DNA from: an uncultured Oscillospiraceae bacterium | Lineage (GTDB): Bacteria; Bacillota; Clostridia; Oscillospirales; Acutalibacteraceae | Direction: 5' to 3' | Assembly (NCBI GenBank): GCA_900540295.1 | Contig: UQFM01000001.1 | Span: 1 to 64,000, forward strand | DNA: 64,000 nt | In this document: piece by piece, positions 36,973 through 49,739 of the stretch | How the letters are laid out: every line of letters begins with the position of its first letter | Position numbering within the stretch: the stretch's first letter is position 1 | Made by a program: the position numbers and the translations under genes | Notes under the pieces: model-generated | Seen by the model: the letters and a program-made list of their open reading frames with translations, nothing else | Databases searched by the model: none | What the model was told of the DNA's origin: nothing

Positions 36973-37054
36973 GCTGAACATCTTCCTATACTATATTATG
37001 AAAATAACCTGTCCGAAAAAAATCAAAATACAGCCAAAAACAGCCAAAAAATCC

Positions 37055-37083
37055 TTGACATATGGACTTGACAGGTGTAGAAT
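37055..37083 (+). promoter_or_regulatory. Promoter of rpoBC
   Basis: TTGACA (37055-37060), 17 nt, TAGAAT (37078-37083). A second TTGACA lies within the spacer. Confidence 0.8.
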
Positions 37084-37254
37084 ATTAAACTGCTATTAGA
37101 ATGGTGTGCTGTATCTCTGCCCATTTTGGAACATAGGTAGTTTAGCACAAAAAATACCGAAAAGCAAGCATTCGGCACACGATTTCTACAAGAATCTCCA
37201 AGTCTCTTCGGGGACTTTGTTGAACAAATATACGAACGGAGAGTGATAAGCCCT
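37084..37254 (+). other. Structured 5' leader of rpoB
   Basis: A leader of about 165 nt with three small hairpins: TGTGCT/AGCACA (about 37103-37148), CCGAA/TTCGG (about 37158-37176) and AAGTC/GGACTT around TCTTCGG (about 37200-37217). It has no ORF with an SD before the rpoB ATG. Such leaders are usual before rpoBC, but I cannot assign it to a named class. Confidence 0.4.
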
Positions 37255-40200
37255 ATGGTGAATGTCAAACCTGTCAAACTCGGAAGAAACACCCGTATGA
37301 GCTTCTCGAAAATCAATGAGGTTATGCAAATGCCGAATCTCATTGAGGTGCAGAAGAATTCGTACCGTTGGTTTTTGGAAGAGGGTCTGAAAGAGGTATT
37401 CCGCGATGTTGCAGACATTACGGATTATTCCGGCAATCTTGTGTTGAGCTTTGTCGGGTACAGGATGGATGACACCCCGAAATACACGGTCAAGGAATGC
37501 AAGGAGCGCGATGTTACCTATGCGGCGCCTTTGCGTGTTACCGCACGCCTTCTCAACAAGGAAACGGGCGAAATCAAAGAAAATGAAGTCTACATGGGCG
37601 ATTTCCCGCTTATGACGGACAGCGGCACATTTGTTATCAACGGTGCGGAGCGCGTGATTATTTCACAGCTGGTTCGTTCGCCGAGCGTCTATTACGGTAT
37701 GACACATGACAAGACCGGTAAAGAGCTGTATTCCGCGACGGTTATCCCGAACCGCGGCGCATGGCTGGAATATGAAACCGACCAGAACGATTTGTTCTAT
37801 GTGCGTATCGATAAGAACCGCAAAATCTTTATTACAACCTTTATCCGTGCTTTGGGCTTAAGCACGAATCAGGAAATTTTAGAATTTTTCGGCTATGATG
37901 AGCGTATCAAAGCAACACTTGAAAAGGATACCACCATCAATACCGAGCAGGCGCTTATCGAGGTTTATAAAAAGCTTCGTCCCGGCGAGCCGCCGACACT
38001 CGAAACCGCGCAGGCGCATCTGGACGGCTTGTTCTTCGACCCGCATCGCTATGATTTGTCGCGTGTCGGCCGTTACAAATACAATAAGAAACTCGGCATT
38101 TCCAACCGTATTGCAGGATTTAAGGCGAAAGAGCCGATTATCAGCAATCTGACGGGTGAAATTCTTGCGGACGAAGGCGACTTCATTTCCGCGGAGCTTG
38201 CCTACCGTATTGAGCAGGAGGGCGTCAGCGTTGCCGTCATTGACAATGAGGGCGACGAGGTCAAAGTGTTCTCTAACGGTATGGTGGACATCGGCGAATA
38301 TGTACCGATGCTTACCGAAGCGGAATTGGAAGAAGTCGGCATCAACGAAAAGGTTCGTTTTGAAGTCCTGCGCGAAGTGCTTGACAAGTGCGGCGACAAT
38401 AAAGATGCGTTGCTGGAAGAGCTTTCGGCACGCTGCGACGATTTGATTCCGAAACACATTACCATTGATGATATTTTTGCGACCATCAACTATCTCAACT
38501 GTATCGGTCACGGCGTAGGCACAACGGATGACATCGACCACCTCGGCAACCGCCGCATCCGTTCGGTCGGCGAGTTACTGCAAAACCAGTTCCGTATCGG
38601 CTTCTCCCGCATGGAACGTGTGGTCAAAGAGCGTATGACCTTGCAGGCGCAGGAGCCCGATAAGGTTACGCCCGCGGCGCTTATCAACATCCGTCCCGTG
38701 ATGGCGGCAATCAAAGAGTTCTTTGGTTCTTCTCCGCTGTCACAGTTTATGGATCAGACCAACCCGCTGTCGGAACTGACGCACAAACGCCGTCTGTCCG
38801 CGCTCGGCCCCGGCGGTCTTTCCCGTGACCGTGCCGGATTCGAGGTCCGTGACGTGCACTACAGCCACTACGGACGCATGTGCCCGATTGAGACCCCCGA
38901 AGGTCCGAACATCGGTTTGATTTCCTATCTTGCAACCTTTGCAAAAATCAATAAATACGGCTTCATTGAAGCACCGTTCCGCCGTATCGACAAAGAAACG
39001 GGCGTGGTGCTGGATGAAGTTACCTATATGACCGCCGACGTGGAGGATAACTTCAAGGTTGCGCAGGCAAATGAGCCGCTGGATGAAGAAGGTCATTTCC
39101 TGAGCAAAAAGGTTACCGTACGTTACCGCGACGAGTTCATGGAAGTGGAAGCGAACGAAGCTGATTACATGGATGTTTCTCCGCGTATGATGGTTTCCGT
39201 TGCAACCGCGATGATTCCCTTCCTTGAGAACGACGACGCAAACCGTGCATTGATGGGTTCAAACATGCAGAAGCAGGCAGTTCCGCTTCTGAAAACCGAA
39301 TCTCCGATTGTCGGCACAGGTATGGAATACAAAGCCGCCGTGGACTCGGGTACAGTGGTGCTCGCGAAAGCCTCAGGTACGGCAACCAAAGTCAGCGCCG
39401 ATGTGATTGAGATTACACGCGCAGACGGTACGGTTGACCACTACGACTTAATTAAGTTTATGCGTTCCAACCAGGGAACTTGCATCAACCAGCGTCCGAT
39501 TGTTGCCGAAGGGCAGGCTGTGGAGCAGGGCGAGGTAATCGCAGACGGTCCCGCAACCCTGAACGGTGAAATTTCGCTCGGTAAGAATGCGCTTATCGGC
39601 TTCATGACTTGGGAAGGCTACAACTACGAGGACGCGGTGCTGATTAACGAAAAATTGGTGCGCGACGATGTGTACACCTCGGTGCATATTGAAGAATATG
39701 AGCTGGAATCCAGAGACACAAAATTAGGACCCGAAGAAATTACCCGCGATATTCCGAACGTCGGTGAAGACGCGCTTGCAAACCTCGATGAGGACGGCAT
39801 TATCCGTATCGGCGCCGAGGTGCATTCGGGCGATATTTTGGTCGGTAAAGTCACGCCGAAGGGTGAGACGGAGCTGACGGCAGAGGAGAGACTGCTCCGC
39901 GCCATCTTCGGTGAAAAAGCGCGCGAAGTGCGCGATACCTCTTTGCGTGTACCGCACGGCGAATACGGTATTGTCGTAGACGTAGAAGTGTTCACACGCG
40001 AAAACAGCGATGAATTAAGCCCCGGCGTCAATAAGGTTGTCCGTTGCTATATCGCGCAGAAGCGTAAAATTTCCGTCGGCGATAAAATGGCGGGCCGCCA
40101 CGGTAACAAAGGCGTTGTTTCCCGCATTTTGCCGCAGGAGGATATGCCGTTCTTAGACGACGGTACGCCGTTGGACATCGTGCTGAATCCTTTGGGCGTT

Positions 40201-40986
40201 CCGTCCCGTATGAACATCGGACAGGTTTTGGAAGTGCACCTCGGCTTTGCTTACAGAAAGCTCGGGCAGAAGATTGCAACGCCCGTATTCGACGGCGCAC
40301 ATGAGTCCGATATCCGCGATGCACTGCGCGAGGCAGGCTACCGTGAAGACGGCAAGTCGATTTTGACAGACGGCAGAACGGGTCTGAAATTCGACAACCC
40401 CGTTACAGTCGGCGTAATGTACTTCTTAAAGCTCCACCACTTGGTTGACGATAAGATTCACGCAAGAAGCACAGGTCCTTACTCTCTCGTTACGCAGCAG
40501 CCTTTGGGCGGTAAAGCGCAGTTCGGCGGTCAGCGTTTCGGTGAAATGGAAGTTTGGGCGCTGGAGGCTTACGGTGCGGCTTATACCTTGCAGGAAATTT
40601 TGACCATTAAGTCCGACGATATTGTCGGCCGTGTCAAGACCTATGAATCCATTGTAAAGGGTCTCAACGTGCCGAAGCCCGGCATTCCCGAATCCTTCAA
40701 GGTTCTCATTAAGGAATTGCAGTCCCTGGCATTGGATATTAAGGTGCTCGATAAGGAAGGCGAGGAAATCGACCTTCGTCAGACCTTCGAGGACGAGGCA
40801 GGCGACGTCGGTGCGGTTATCAGCGATGCTGACGCGATGTCTGAAGTTGTAAACGACGTGACGCTGGACGACGGCTTTGTAGCCGATGAAGATGCGGAAA
40901 GCGCGTTGGGCGAGGATGCTTTCAACGAATATATCGAGGAAGAAGAGGAGTTCGACGAAGCCGATTTAATCGACGATGAATTCTAA
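37255..40986 (+). CDS. rpoB: DNA-directed RNA polymerase beta subunit
   Basis: A 1243-aa beta subunit. The rifampicin region [35 protein letters not shown] is wild type in form. Also present are the [11 protein letters not shown] segment, the [13 protein letters not shown] catalytic region and the switch region [24 protein letters not shown]. The C-terminal tail is acidic ([19 protein letters not shown]). The ATG 37255 has GGAGAG eleven bases upstream; an in-frame GTG at 37243 abuts the SD. It forms an operon with rpoC 49 nt downstream. Confidence 0.98.
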   Translation: MVNVKPVKLGRNTRMSFSKINEVMQMPNLIEVQKNSYRWFLEEGLKEVFRDVADITDYSGNLVLSFVGYRMDDTPKYTVKECKERDVTYAAPLRVTARLLNKETGEIKENEVYMGDFPLMTDSGTFVINGAERVIISQLVRSPSVYYGMTHDKTGKELYSATVIPNRGAWLEYETDQNDLFYVRIDKNRKIFITTFIRALGLSTNQEILEFFGYDERIKATLEKDTTINTEQALIEVYKKLRPGEPPTLETAQAHLDGLFFDPHRYDLSRVGRYKYNKKLGISNRIAGFKAKEPIISNLTGEILADEGDFISAELAYRIEQEGVSVAVIDNEGDEVKVFSNGMVDIGEYVPMLTEAELEEVGINEKVRFEVLREVLDKCGDNKDALLEELSARCDDLIPKHITIDDIFATINYLNCIGHGVGTTDDIDHLGNRRIRSVGELLQNQFRIGFSRMERVVKERMTLQAQEPDKVTPAALINIRPVMAAIKEFFGSSPLSQFMDQTNPLSELTHKRRLSALGPGGLSRDRAGFEVRDVHYSHYGRMCPIETPEGPNIGLISYLATFAKINKYGFIEAPFRRIDKETGVVLDEVTYMTADVEDNFKVAQANEPLDEEGHFLSKKVTVRYRDEFMEVEANEADYMDVSPRMMVSVATAMIPFLENDDANRALMGSNMQKQAVPLLKTESPIVGTGMEYKAAVDSGTVVLAKASGTATKVSADVIEITRADGTVDHYDLIKFMRSNQGTCINQRPIVAEGQAVEQGEVIADGPATLNGEISLGKNALIGFMTWEGYNYEDAVLINEKLVRDDVYTSVHIEEYELESRDTKLGPEEITRDIPNVGEDALANLDEDGIIRIGAEVHSGDILVGKVTPKGETELTAEERLLRAIFGEKAREVRDTSLRVPHGEYGIVVDVEVFTRENSDELSPGVNKVVRCYIAQKRKISVGDKMAGRHGNKGVVSRILPQEDMPFLDDGTPLDIVLNPLGVPSRMNIGQVLEVHLGFAYRKLGQKIATPVFDGAHESDIRDALREAGYREDGKSILTDGRTGLKFDNPVTVGVMYFLKLHHLVDDKIHARSTGPYSLVTQQPLGGKAQFGGQRFGEMEVWALEAYGAAYTLQEILTIKSDDIVGRVKTYESIVKGLNVPKPGIPESFKVLIKELQSLALDIKVLDKEGEEIDLRQTFEDEAGDVGAVISDADAMSEVVNDVTLDDGFVADEDAESALGEDAFNEYIEEEEEFDEADLIDDEF

Positions 40987-41035
40987 TCACTTCGAAAAGC
41001 CACGATTCGTTTTTAAGGAAGAAGGTATTTGATAG

Positions 41036-44000
41036 ATGGAAAATATATCCTTTGAGTCAATCAAAATCGGTCTTGCATCGCCCGAACAGATTCGCGAGTG
41101 GTCTTACGGCGAGGTCAAGAAACCCGAAACCATAAATTACCGCACATTAAAGCCCGAACGCGACGGTCTTTACTGTGAGCGCATTTTCGGGCCGCAGAAG
41201 GACTGGGAATGCCACTGCGGCAAATATAAGCGGATTCGCTATAAAGGCAAGGTCTGCGAGCGCTGCGGCGTAGAAATCACCAAATCCAAGGTCAGACGTG
41301 AAAGAATGGGTCACATTGAGCTTGTTGCGCCCGTTTCGCACATCTGGTATTTCAAGGGCATTCCCTCGAGAATGGGCTTGATTTTGGATTTGTCTCCGCG
41401 TGACCTTGAAAAGGTGCTGTATTTTGCAAAGTATATTGTCACCGACCCCGGTGATACCGAGCTTACCAAAATGCAGATTCTCTCCGAAAAAGAATATCTC
41501 GACATGCGCGAGAAATATGAGGACGATTTTAAAGCGGGCATGGGCGCGGAAGCCATTAAAGAACTGCTTTGCGAAATCGATGTAGAACAGTTAAGCAAAG
41601 AGCTTCGCGAGGAGCTGATGGACGCTTCGGGTCAGAAAAAGACCCGCATCTTAAAGCGCTTGGAGGTTGCCGAGGCATTTAAGCAGTCGGGCAACCGCCC
41701 CGAGTGGATGATTATGGATGTTCTGCCCGTCATTCCGCCCGACATTCGCCCGATGGTGCAGTTGGACGGCGGCCGTTTCGCAACATCTGACCTGAACGAT
41801 TTGTACAGACGCGTCATCAACCGCAACAACCGTTTGAAGAGATTGCTGGAGCTGAGCGCACCCGAAATCATCATCCGCAATGAGAAAAGAATGCTGCAGG
41901 AGGCTGTGGACGCGCTGATTGACAACGGCAGACGCGGCAGACCCGTAACAGGTCCGAATAACCGTGCGCTGAAGTCTCTTTCCGATATGCTGAAAGGTAA
42001 GCAGGGCCGTTTCCGTCAGAACCTGCTCGGTAAACGTGTAGACTATTCGGGTCGTTCGGTTATCGTTGTCGGTCCCGAACTCAAAATTTATCAGTGCGGT
42101 CTGCCGAAAGAGATGGCATTGGAGCTGTTCAAGCCCTTTGTTATGAAACGTCTGGTCGAAACAGGCGTTGCGGGCAATATCAAATCCGCAAGAAAAATGG
42201 TGGAACGCTCCAAGACCGAGGTTTGGGATGCATTGGAAGTGGTCATCAAAGACCATCCTGTTATGCTGAACCGTGCGCCGACCTTGCACAGACTCGGTAT
42301 TCAGGCATTTGAGCCTGTTTTGGTCGAGGGCAGAGCCATTAAACTGCATCCGCTTTGCTGTACCGCTTTCAACGCGGACTTCGACGGCGACCAGATGGCT
42401 GTACACGTGCCGCTGTCCGCAGAGGCACAGGCGGAAGCAAGACTTCTGATGCTTGCCGCCAACAACCTGTTAAAGCCCTCCGACGGTAAACCCGTTGCCG
42501 TGCCGACGCAGGATATGATTCTCGGTTCTTACTATCTGACGATGGATAAAGACGACGACCCGGGCAACGGCAAAGTGTTCACAAGCTTTGACGAAGCTGT
42601 CATGGCATATGATGAAGGCTACATCGGTCTGCACTCCAAAATCAAGGTGCGCATGACCAAAGAGATTGACGGTGAAAAACGCTCAAAGCTTATCGATACA
42701 ACGCTCGGTAAGATTATCTTCAACAATCCGATTCCGCAGGATCTCGGATTTGTAGACAGAACCGACCCCGAAAACGCCTTTAAATTAGAGGTCGAATTCC
42801 TCGTCAACAAAAAGACGCTCGGCAAAATCATCGACAAGTGCATTAAGGTGCACGGCGTAACCGTTGCCTCCGAAATGCTTGATAAGATTAAAGCACAGGG
42901 TTATAAATACTCCACCAAGAGCGGTATTACCGTTGCGGTTTGCGATGCAACCATCCCGCCGCAGAAGCAGGATATGCTGGCGCAGGCGGAGGAACGCGTA
43001 GACGCCATTACCGCAAACTACAAGATGGGTCTTATGAGCAACTCCGAGCGTGCGAAATCCGTCATCAAAGTTTGGGAAGAATGCACCAATAAGGTAGCGC
43101 AGGGCTTGAAGGATAACCTCGGCAAAGAGAATCCCATTTATATGATGGTGGACTCCGGTGCGCGTGGTTCGGAAAGCCAGCTTCGTCAGCTTGCAGGTAT
43201 GCGCGGCTTGATTGCGAATACCGCAGGTAAGACGATTGAAGTTCCGATTCGTGCAAACTACCGCGAAGGCTTGAATGTTCTCGAATACTTCATCTCCTCG
43301 CGCGGTGCGCGTAAAGGTTTGGCGGATACCGCGCTTCGTACCGCGGACTCCGGTTACCTGACCCGCCGTTTGGTAGACGTTTCGCAGGAAGTCATTATTC
43401 ACGAAGAGGATTGCCATTGCCACGACGGTATTGAGGTTTACGACATTACCGAGGGCAAGGAAATGATTGAAACCCTCAAAGAGCGTCTGACAGGGCGTTA
43501 TCTCTTAGAGGATTTTGTAGATGATACCACAGGCGAGCTGATTCAGTCCAAGGACGAAATGATGACCGAAGAAGCCGCAGGACGCGTGGCGGATTTGGTC
43601 AATGCGCGTGAAAATCCCGCAGACCGCCGCGTAAAGATTCGTTCGCTTTTGACCTGCGAGGCAGAGCACGGCGTGTGCATCAAGTGCTACGGCTCGAACC
43701 TTGCAACGGGCGACCCCGTCACTGTCGGGGAAGCAGTCGGTATTATCGCCGCGCAGTCCATCGGTGAACCCGGTACACAGCTTACCATGCGTACCTTCCA
43801 TACGGGCGGTATTGCATCCAGTCAAGATATTACGCAGGGTCTTCCCCGTGTTGAAGAACTGTTTGAGGCGAGAAAGCCGAAAACACTTGCCATTCTTGCC
43901 GAAATCGACGGTCGTCTTTCGTTCCGCGAAATCAAAAAGAACGAGCATATCGTGATTACGGACGAAGAAACCGCCGACGAGAGAAGCTATCTGATTCCTT

Positions 44001-44614
44001 ACGGTTTCCGCAAGCGTTTCAATACAGAAACCGATGCAGACGGCAATCCGATTTATGTCAAGAAGGGGACGGCGCTTACCGAAGGTTCGCCCAACCCGCA
44101 CGACATTCTCGCTATCAACGGCGTCAATGCGGTACATGACTATCTGATTAAGGAAGTACAGCGCACCTACCGTATGCAGGGTGTTGACATCAACGATAAG
44201 CACATCGAGGTTATCGTCCGTCAGATGATGCGCAAGCTCAAGGTTGACGAACCCGGTTCCACAACCTTGCTGCCCGGTGCAACCGTGGAGAAGACAGAGT
44301 TTATGCGCGCCAATCGCGAAGCGCAGAAGCTGGCGGAAGAAAACGGAACAGAATTTGTGGAAGCAACCTGTTCGCCGGTTCTGCTCGGTATCACCAAAGC
44401 GTCTTTGGCAACCGATTCGTTCCTGTCTGCCGCTTCCTTCCAGGAAACCACCCGCGTGCTGACCGATGCCGCGATTAAGGGCAAGAGCGACCCGCTGATG
44501 GGCTTGAAAGAAAACGTTATCATCGGTAAGCTTCTGCCGTCAGGCACGGGCATGAAATGCTACAGTAATGTAGAATTGGAGCCGCAAACGGACGAAGACG
44601 GCGCAACTGCATAA
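41036..44614 (+). CDS. rpoC: DNA-directed RNA polymerase beta' subunit
   Basis: A 1192-aa beta' subunit. Zinc-binding domain 1 is [20 protein letters not shown]. The catalytic metal loop NADFDGD is at about residues 446-452. The bridge helix/trigger-loop region is present ([31 protein letters not shown]), and zinc site 2 is [13 protein letters not shown]. Normal length without large insertions. SD AAGGAAGAAGG. It follows rpoB by 49 nt. Confidence 0.98.
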   Translation: MENISFESIKIGLASPEQIREWSYGEVKKPETINYRTLKPERDGLYCERIFGPQKDWECHCGKYKRIRYKGKVCERCGVEITKSKVRRERMGHIELVAPVSHIWYFKGIPSRMGLILDLSPRDLEKVLYFAKYIVTDPGDTELTKMQILSEKEYLDMREKYEDDFKAGMGAEAIKELLCEIDVEQLSKELREELMDASGQKKTRILKRLEVAEAFKQSGNRPEWMIMDVLPVIPPDIRPMVQLDGGRFATSDLNDLYRRVINRNNRLKRLLELSAPEIIIRNEKRMLQEAVDALIDNGRRGRPVTGPNNRALKSLSDMLKGKQGRFRQNLLGKRVDYSGRSVIVVGPELKIYQCGLPKEMALELFKPFVMKRLVETGVAGNIKSARKMVERSKTEVWDALEVVIKDHPVMLNRAPTLHRLGIQAFEPVLVEGRAIKLHPLCCTAFNADFDGDQMAVHVPLSAEAQAEARLLMLAANNLLKPSDGKPVAVPTQDMILGSYYLTMDKDDDPGNGKVFTSFDEAVMAYDEGYIGLHSKIKVRMTKEIDGEKRSKLIDTTLGKIIFNNPIPQDLGFVDRTDPENAFKLEVEFLVNKKTLGKIIDKCIKVHGVTVASEMLDKIKAQGYKYSTKSGITVAVCDATIPPQKQDMLAQAEERVDAITANYKMGLMSNSERAKSVIKVWEECTNKVAQGLKDNLGKENPIYMMVDSGARGSESQLRQLAGMRGLIANTAGKTIEVPIRANYREGLNVLEYFISSRGARKGLADTALRTADSGYLTRRLVDVSQEVIIHEEDCHCHDGIEVYDITEGKEMIETLKERLTGRYLLEDFVDDTTGELIQSKDEMMTEEAAGRVADLVNARENPADRRVKIRSLLTCEAEHGVCIKCYGSNLATGDPVTVGEAVGIIAAQSIGEPGTQLTMRTFHTGGIASSQDITQGLPRVEELFEARKPKTLAILAEIDGRLSFREIKKNEHIVITDEETADERSYLIPYGFRKRFNTETDADGNPIYVKKGTALTEGSPNPHDILAINGVNAVHDYLIKEVQRTYRMQGVDINDKHIEVIVRQMMRKLKVDEPGSTTLLPGATVEKTEFMRANREAQKLAEENGTEFVEATCSPVLLGITKASLATDSFLSAASFQETTRVLTDAAIKGKSDPLMGLKENVIIGKLLPSGTGMKCYSNVELEPQTDEDGATA

Positions 44615-44632
44615 GTTTTTTCCGAAAAACAC

Positions 44633-44672
44633 TTGACAAGCTAAGGTTTTAGGTGCTAAAATCTTAGCTTGT
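44633..44672 (+). promoter_or_regulatory. rpsL promoter embedded in a 10-bp inverted repeat
   Basis: TTGACA (44633-44638), 18 nt, TAAAAT (44657-44662). Perfect arms ACAAGCTAAG (44636-44645) and CTTAGCTTGT (44663-44672) begin in the -35 and end just after the -10. The dyad therefore brackets the promoter core. It has no T-tract, so it is unlikely to be a simple rpoC terminator. Confidence 0.7.
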
Positions 44673-44769
44673 GTGAGCAAAACAAACATCTTTTTCAGGG
44701 GATGTTTGCTTTGCTGACACGTTATGTTCTGTTTTAACGGTCAAAATCATTTAAAAGGAGGAAAAAGAC

Positions 44770-45192
44770 TTGCCAACATTTAATCAGCTTGTTCGCAACG
44801 GAAGACAGACACTTGAAAAGAAATCGAAGGCTCCGGCTCTCGGTAAGGGTCTCAACTCGAAGAAGAACGTCATGACTGACAACAATTCTCCGCAGAAGAG
44901 AGGCGTGTGCACCGTCGTTAAGACCGACACACCGAAAAAACCGAACTCCGCGCTTCGTAAGCTCGCGAGAGTGCGTCTCACAAACGGAATCGAAGTATCC
45001 GCTTACATTCCGGGCGTGGGTCACAATCTTCAGGAACACAGCGTTGTCCTGATTCGCGGCGGCCGTGTTAAGGATCTTCCCGGTGTGCGTTACCACATTA
45101 TCCGTGGTACACTCGACACCCAGGGCGTCAACGGCAGAATGCAGGCCCGTTCCAAATACGGTGCTAAGCGTCCGAAGACCGCCAAGAAATAA
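44770..45192 (+). CDS. rpsL: 30S ribosomal protein S12
   Basis: A 140-aa S12. It starts at TTG 44770, with AGGAGG nine bases upstream, giving the canonical [12 protein letters not shown]-terminus. Streptomycin-target regions [11 protein letters not shown] and [13 protein letters not shown] carry the usual sensitive-type lysines. It is first gene of the str operon (rpsL-rpsG-fusA, then tuf). No L7Ae-like gene lies between rpoC and rpsL, as there is in some Firmicutes. Confidence 0.98.
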   Translation: MPTFNQLVRNGRQTLEKKSKAPALGKGLNSKKNVMTDNNSPQKRGVCTVVKTDTPKKPNSALRKLARVRLTNGIEVSAYIPGVGHNLQEHSVVLIRGGRVKDLPGVRYHIIRGTLDTQGVNGRMQARSKYGAKRPKTAKK

Positions 45193-45346
45193 GGCATATT
45201 TCGCCTTACAGTTAACGACAGAATCTGCTTGCTGAGGTTTACCGATGCAGGGTTTACTATATATAGTTGACCTCTTGCATTGACACCACGGGGTTTTGTC
45301 ACCGAGTACCTATGATATCATTTTTATTATGAAGGAGGGAAGCGAC

Positions 45347-45817
45347 GTGCCAAGAAGAGGCCAGATTGCAAAACGTGACGTTTTGCCCGATCCGCTTTAC
45401 AATTCCAAGTTGGTAACCAGACTTATCAACAGCGTCATGCTTGACGGTAAAAAGGGCGTAGCCCAGAAAATCGTTTATGACGCATTCAACATTATCGCTG
45501 AACAGACAGGTAAAGACCCGCTGGAGGTTTTCAAGAACGCTATGGAAAATGTTATGCCCGTTCTCGAGGTTAAAGCTCGCCGTGTCGGCGGTGCAACCTA
45601 CCAGGTTCCGATTGAAGTCCGTCCCGAAAGAAGAGAGACATTGGGTCTTCGTTGGATTACCCTTTACTCCCGTCAGCGTTCCGAGCGCACTATGAAGGAG
45701 CGTCTCGCAAACGAAATTATGGACGCAGTGAACCAAACCGGTTCCGCGTTCAAGAAACGTGAAGACACACACAAGATGGCAGAAGCCAACAAGGCTTTCG
45801 CCCATTTCAGATGGTAA
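45347..45817 (+). CDS. rpsG: 30S ribosomal protein S7
   Basis: A 156-aa S7. The start is GTG 45347 (GAAGGAGG upstream), giving the standard [16 protein letters not shown]-terminus. An in-frame extension to 45296 is not conserved. Ends [15 protein letters not shown]. fusA follows after 15 nt. The 154-nt gap after rpsL has small hairpins but no clear promoter or terminator. Confidence 0.98.
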   Translation: MPRRGQIAKRDVLPDPLYNSKLVTRLINSVMLDGKKGVAQKIVYDAFNIIAEQTGKDPLEVFKNAMENVMPVLEVKARRVGGATYQVPIEVRPERRETLGLRWITLYSRQRSERTMKERLANEIMDAVNQTGSAFKKREDTHKMAEANKAFAHFRW

Positions 45818-45832
45818 TTACCGGAGGATATT

Positions 45833-47911
45833 ATGCCAAGAAAGGTATCTCTTGAAAAAACAAGAAATATTGGTATTATGGCGCACATCGACGCCGGTAA
45901 AACAACAACGACCGAACGTATTTTGTTTTACACGGGTGTAAATCACAAAATCGGTGAAACACACGACGGCGACGCCACCATGGACTGGATGGAGCAGGAG
46001 CAGGAGAGAGGTATTACCATCACTTCTGCGGCAACCACCTGTTTTTGGAAAGAGCACCGTATCAATATTATCGACACCCCCGGTCACGTGGACTTCACTG
46101 TTGAAGTACAGCGTTCCCTGCGCGTTTTGGACGGTTCCGTAACCGTTCTGTGCGCAAAGGGCGGTGTTGAGCCGCAGTCTGAAACCGTTTGGCGTCAGGC
46201 TGACGAATACCATGTTCCGCGCATGATTTATGTCAACAAAATGGACATCATGGGCGCGGACTTCTATCGCGTTTTGGACATGGTCGACGAGCGTTTCCAC
46301 TGCAATCCCGTTCCGATTCAGCTCCCCATCGGTGCTGAAGACACCTTTAAGGGAATTGTGGACCTTGTCGAAATGGATGCTGAAATCTATTATGACGATC
46401 TCGGCAAGGATGTCCGCCGCGAACCCATCCCCGATGACATGAAAGAGCTGGCGGAGAAATACCGTACACAGCTTGTCGAGCATGTTGTCGAGCAGGATGA
46501 CGATTTGATGGAAAAATATTTCAACGGCGAAGAAATCCCCGTTGCGGATATTAAACGCATCATCCGTAAATCTACGATTGAAAACAGCATGGTGCCGATT
46601 ACCTGCGGTACTTCCTACCGCAACAAAGGCGTACAGCCGCTGTTGGACGCTATCGTAGATTACATGCCCGCACCGACCGACGTCGAAGCAATCAAGGGTA
46701 TAAATCCCGATACCGATGAAGAGGAAGTCCGTCATTCTTCCGATGATGAGCCGTTCTCCGCATTGGCATTCAAGATTGCAACCGACCCCTATGTCGGTAA
46801 GATTTGCTTCTTCCGCGTCTATTCGGGTACGGTAGAGGCAGGCTCCAGTGTTTACAACTCCGTGAAGGACAACCGTGAGCGCATGGGCCGTATTTTGCAG
46901 ATGCACGCAAATCACCGTGAGGATATTGAGGTTTGCTACGCAGGCGATATCGCCGCGGCAGTCGGTCTTAAAAATACCACCACGGGCGATACGCTCTGCG
47001 ACGAAAAGCACCCTGTTATTTTGGAATCCATGAACTTCCCGGAGCCTGTTATCCGTGTTGCGATTGAGCCGAAAACAAAAGCGGGTCAGGAAAAAATGGG
47101 TATCGGTCTTCAGAAGCTTGCCGAAGAAGACCCGACCTTTAAATGCTACACCGATGAAGAAACCGGTCAAACCATCATTGCAGGTATGGGCGAGCTCCAC
47201 TTGGAGATTATCGTTGACCGTTTGCTTCGCGAATTCAAGGTGGAAGCAAACGTAGGTAAGCCGCAGGTTGCTTACCGCGAAACCATTCGCAAGCCCTCTT
47301 CGTCTGATACGAAATATGCGCGTCAGTCGGGCGGTAAAGGTCAGTACGGTCATGTTAAGATTAACATCGAGCCGAATGTTGACAAGGGCTACGAATTTGT
47401 AAACAACATCGTCGGCGGTGCAATTCCGAAGGAATATATCGGACCGGTTGACGCAGGTATTCAGGGCGCTATGCAGTCCGGTGTGCTTGCAGGCTACTCC
47501 GTTGTTGACGTTAAGGTTACACTGTATGACGGTTCTTACCACGAGGTCGACTCCTCTGAAATGGCGTTCAAGATTGCCGGTTCAATGGCATTTAAGGATG
47601 CCGCAAGAAAAGCAGACCCCGTTCTTCTCGAGCCTATCATGAAGGTTGTTGTCATCGTTCCTGAAGAATATATGGGCGACGTTATCGGCGACCTCAACTC
47701 CCGCCGTGGCGAGATTCAGGGCTTTGAGGACAGAACCGGCGTAAAGCAGATTAACGCGCATGTGCCGCTGTCTGAGATGTTCGGTTACGCCACAGACCTG
47801 CGCTCCAAGAGCCAGGGTCGCGGTCAGTACGTTATGGAACCCGACGGTTACAAGGAAGTGCCGAAATCCATTGCGGAGAAAATCATTTCCGAACGTACTA
47901 AGAAAGACTAA
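45833..47911 (+). CDS. fusA: Elongation factor G
   Basis: A 692-aa translational GTPase. G1 [12 protein letters not shown], switch [12 protein letters not shown]3 DTPGHVDF, G4 NKMD. Domains II-V are of normal length, including the domain IV tip region. It drives ribosomal translocation. SD GGAGG. It follows rpsG in the str operon. Confidence 0.98.
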   Translation: MPRKVSLEKTRNIGIMAHIDAGKTTTTERILFYTGVNHKIGETHDGDATMDWMEQEQERGITITSAATTCFWKEHRINIIDTPGHVDFTVEVQRSLRVLDGSVTVLCAKGGVEPQSETVWRQADEYHVPRMIYVNKMDIMGADFYRVLDMVDERFHCNPVPIQLPIGAEDTFKGIVDLVEMDAEIYYDDLGKDVRREPIPDDMKELAEKYRTQLVEHVVEQDDDLMEKYFNGEEIPVADIKRIIRKSTIENSMVPITCGTSYRNKGVQPLLDAIVDYMPAPTDVEAIKGINPDTDEEEVRHSSDDEPFSALAFKIATDPYVGKICFFRVYSGTVEAGSSVYNSVKDNRERMGRILQMHANHREDIEVCYAGDIAAAVGLKNTTTGDTLCDEKHPVILESMNFPEPVIRVAIEPKTKAGQEKMGIGLQKLAEEDPTFKCYTDEETGQTIIAGMGELHLEIIVDRLLREFKVEANVGKPQVAYRETIRKPSSSDTKYARQSGGKGQYGHVKINIEPNVDKGYEFVNNIVGGAIPKEYIGPVDAGIQGAMQSGVLAGYSVVDVKVTLYDGSYHEVDSSEMAFKIAGSMAFKDAARKADPVLLEPIMKVVVIVPEEYMGDVIGDLNSRRGEIQGFEDRTGVKQINAHVPLSEMFGYATDLRSKSQGRGQYVMEPDGYKEVPKSIAEKIISERTKKD

Positions 47912-47926
47912 TTTTTCGAAAAAGAC

Positions 47927-47955
47927 TTGAAATTTTACCGTTTTATTGGTAAAAT
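47927..47955 (+). promoter_or_regulatory. tuf promoter overlapping a dyad
   Basis: TTGAAA (47927-47932), 17 nt, TAAAAT (47950-47955). ATTTTACC (47932-47939) and GGTAAAAT (47948-47955) are perfect inverted arms, so the -10 is the 3' arm. tuf can thus be transcribed separately from fusA. Confidence 0.75.
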
Positions 47956-48009
47956 ACAAGCACATAGCATTTTGTTAAAAATTGCGCTTATAAAAGGAGG
48001 AAAATTCCA

Positions 48010-49212
48010 ATGGCAAAGGAAAAATTTAACCGTAGCAAACCCCACGTGAACATTGGTACCATCGGCCACGTTGACCATGGTAAGACCACTCTCACCGCTG
48101 CGATCACCAAGACCCTCGCAATGAAGGGCTATGCGAAGTTCGAAGCATATGACATGATCGACAAAGCTCCCGAAGAGAGAGAGCGCGGCATCACAATCAA
48201 CACTGCACACGTTGAGTATGAAACCGATACTCGCCACTATGCACACGTTGACTGCCCCGGCCACGCGGACTATATCAAGAACATGATTACCGGTGCTGCA
48301 CAGATGGACGGCGCGATTCTTGTTATCGCTGCTACCGACGGCCCGATGGCACAGACCAAGGAGCATCTGCTTCTTGCCCGCCAGGTTGGCGTGCCCTATA
48401 TCATCGTTTTCCTGAACAAAGCTGACCAGGTTGACGATGCTGAGCTTCTTGAACTCGTTGAAATGGAAGTTCGTGAAACTCTTTCCGAGTATGGCTTCCC
48501 CGGCGACGACACTCCGATCATCACCGGTTCCGCTCTCAAAGCGCTTGAGTACACCGGCGGCGACCTTGATGCTGCTGAACTGAAACCGATTTGGGATTTG
48601 ATGGACGCTGTTGACAGCTACATCCCGACTCCCGATCGTAAAGCTGATCTTCCCTTCCTGATGCCCATCGAAGATGTTATGACTATCTCCGGCCGCGGTA
48701 CCGTTGTTACCGGCCGTGTGGAGCGTGGTCAGCTCAAGACAGGTGAAGAAGTTGAAATCGTTGGTTTGACCGACGAGAAGAAAAAGACTGTTGTTACCGG
48801 TATCGAGATGTTCAGAAAGACACTTGATTACGCTGAAGCAGGCGACAACATCGGCGCACTTCTTCGCGGCGTGCAGAGAACAGAAGTTGAACGCGGTCAG
48901 GTTCTTTCCAAACCCGGTTCAATTCATCCCTACACCAAGTTCAAAGGTCAGGTTTATGTCCTGAATAAAGATGAAGGCGGCCGTCATACTCCGTTCTTCA
49001 ACAACTACCGTCCGCAGTTCTATTTCAGAACCACCGACGTTACAGGTGTTATCAACCTTCCCGAAGGCACTGAAATGTGCATGCCCGGCGATAACGTCGA
49101 AATGGATGTTGAATTGATTACCCCGATCGCTATCGAAGAGGGTCTTCGTTTCGCTATCCGTGAAGGCGGCCGTACAGTCGGTTCAGGCGTTGTTGTTGCG
49201 GTTTCCGACTAA
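48010..49212 (+). CDS. tuf: Elongation factor Tu
   Basis: A 400-aa EF-Tu. [10 protein letters not shown] (G1), [12 protein letters not shown] (switch I), DCPGHADY (G3), NKADQVDD (G4), SAL (G5). Domains II and III are complete, ending [22 protein letters not shown]. It has its own promoter and a strong terminator. Confidence 0.99.
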   Translation: MAKEKFNRSKPHVNIGTIGHVDHGKTTLTAAITKTLAMKGYAKFEAYDMIDKAPEERERGITINTAHVEYETDTRHYAHVDCPGHADYIKNMITGAAQMDGAILVIAATDGPMAQTKEHLLLARQVGVPYIIVFLNKADQVDDAELLELVEMEVRETLSEYGFPGDDTPIITGSALKALEYTGGDLDAAELKPIWDLMDAVDSYIPTPDRKADLPFLMPIEDVMTISGRGTVVTGRVERGQLKTGEEVEIVGLTDEKKKTVVTGIEMFRKTLDYAEAGDNIGALLRGVQRTEVERGQVLSKPGSIHPYTKFKGQVYVLNKDEGGRHTPFFNNYRPQFYFRTTDVTGVINLPEGTEMCMPGDNVEMDVELITPIAIEEGLRFAIREGGRTVGSGVVVAVSD

Positions 49213-49242
49213 TCACAACCCTGTCTGATTGACAAAACAATT

Positions 49243-49287
49243 CAACCCCCGAAGCTGTGTGTTTCACATAGCTTCGGGGGTTTTGTA
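49243..49287 (+). terminator. Terminator of tuf
   Basis: AACCCCCGAAGCT / AGCTTCGGGGGTT with a 13-nt loop (further GTG/CAC pairs), then TTTTGTAATT. Confidence 0.93.
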
Positions 49288-49308
49288 ATTATCTAAAATA
49301 ATAACTTT

Positions 49309-49689
49309 GTAGGGGCGAACTGTGTTCGCCGCCGAAATCTGTACAAACTAATGGTAACGCACAATTCGTAGGGGCGGGTCTCCGTGCCCGCCCGAACGAA
49401 CGAACCGAAACATTCGCACAAACCCAACGGCGGGGGCAAGGTCTCGCCTGCCGGCTCAGTCGGTGTTTCTGCATACTTCCGTATGCAGAGTCTCCACCGG
49501 AGACCCGCACCTCGGCGCCCCTTGTAGAACTCTGCACAAATCAGTGGTAACACGCTAAACTTGTAGGGGCGTGCATTGCGCGCCGCCGAAATCTGTAAAA
49601 TGTTGCGGACGGACAAGGATGTCCGTCCCTACGTGCAAATCAAATTTACTTTCTGCTGTACGAGATTCTTCGCTGACGCTCAGAATGAC
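49309..49689. repeat. Intergenic repeat array A-A-B-A-C-D
   Basis: A (49309-49332), A variant (49367-49393), B (49439-49520, with GTCTCC-ACC-GGAGAC and TGCATAC/GTATGCA hairpins), A (49562-49588), C (49604-49633), D inverted (49661-49689). No gene lies between 49213 and 49739. Confidence 0.87.
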
Positions 49690-49690
49690 C

Positions 49691-49730
49691 GTAAAAAAAT
49701 TGCAAAAAGAGGATAGTTCCTTTTTGCAAT
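49691..49730 (-). terminator. Terminator of the ABC exporter operon
   Basis: ATTGCAAAAAGAGGA / TTCCTTTTTGCAAT, followed on the minus strand by TTTTTTTAC. Confidence 0.85.
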
Positions 49731-49739
49731 TCTTTATAT

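Noticed and set aside
38715..38850. Rifampicin-resistance-type change in rpoB
   Set aside because: The cluster reads with standard residues; no known resistance substitution was seen.
44770..45192. Streptomycin-resistance-type change in rpsL
   Set aside because: Both target lysine regions have the common sensitive-type residues.
45818..47542. 574-codon minus-strand ORF opposite fusA
   Set aside because: Shadow of a strongly codon-biased EF-G gene; no SD or family match.
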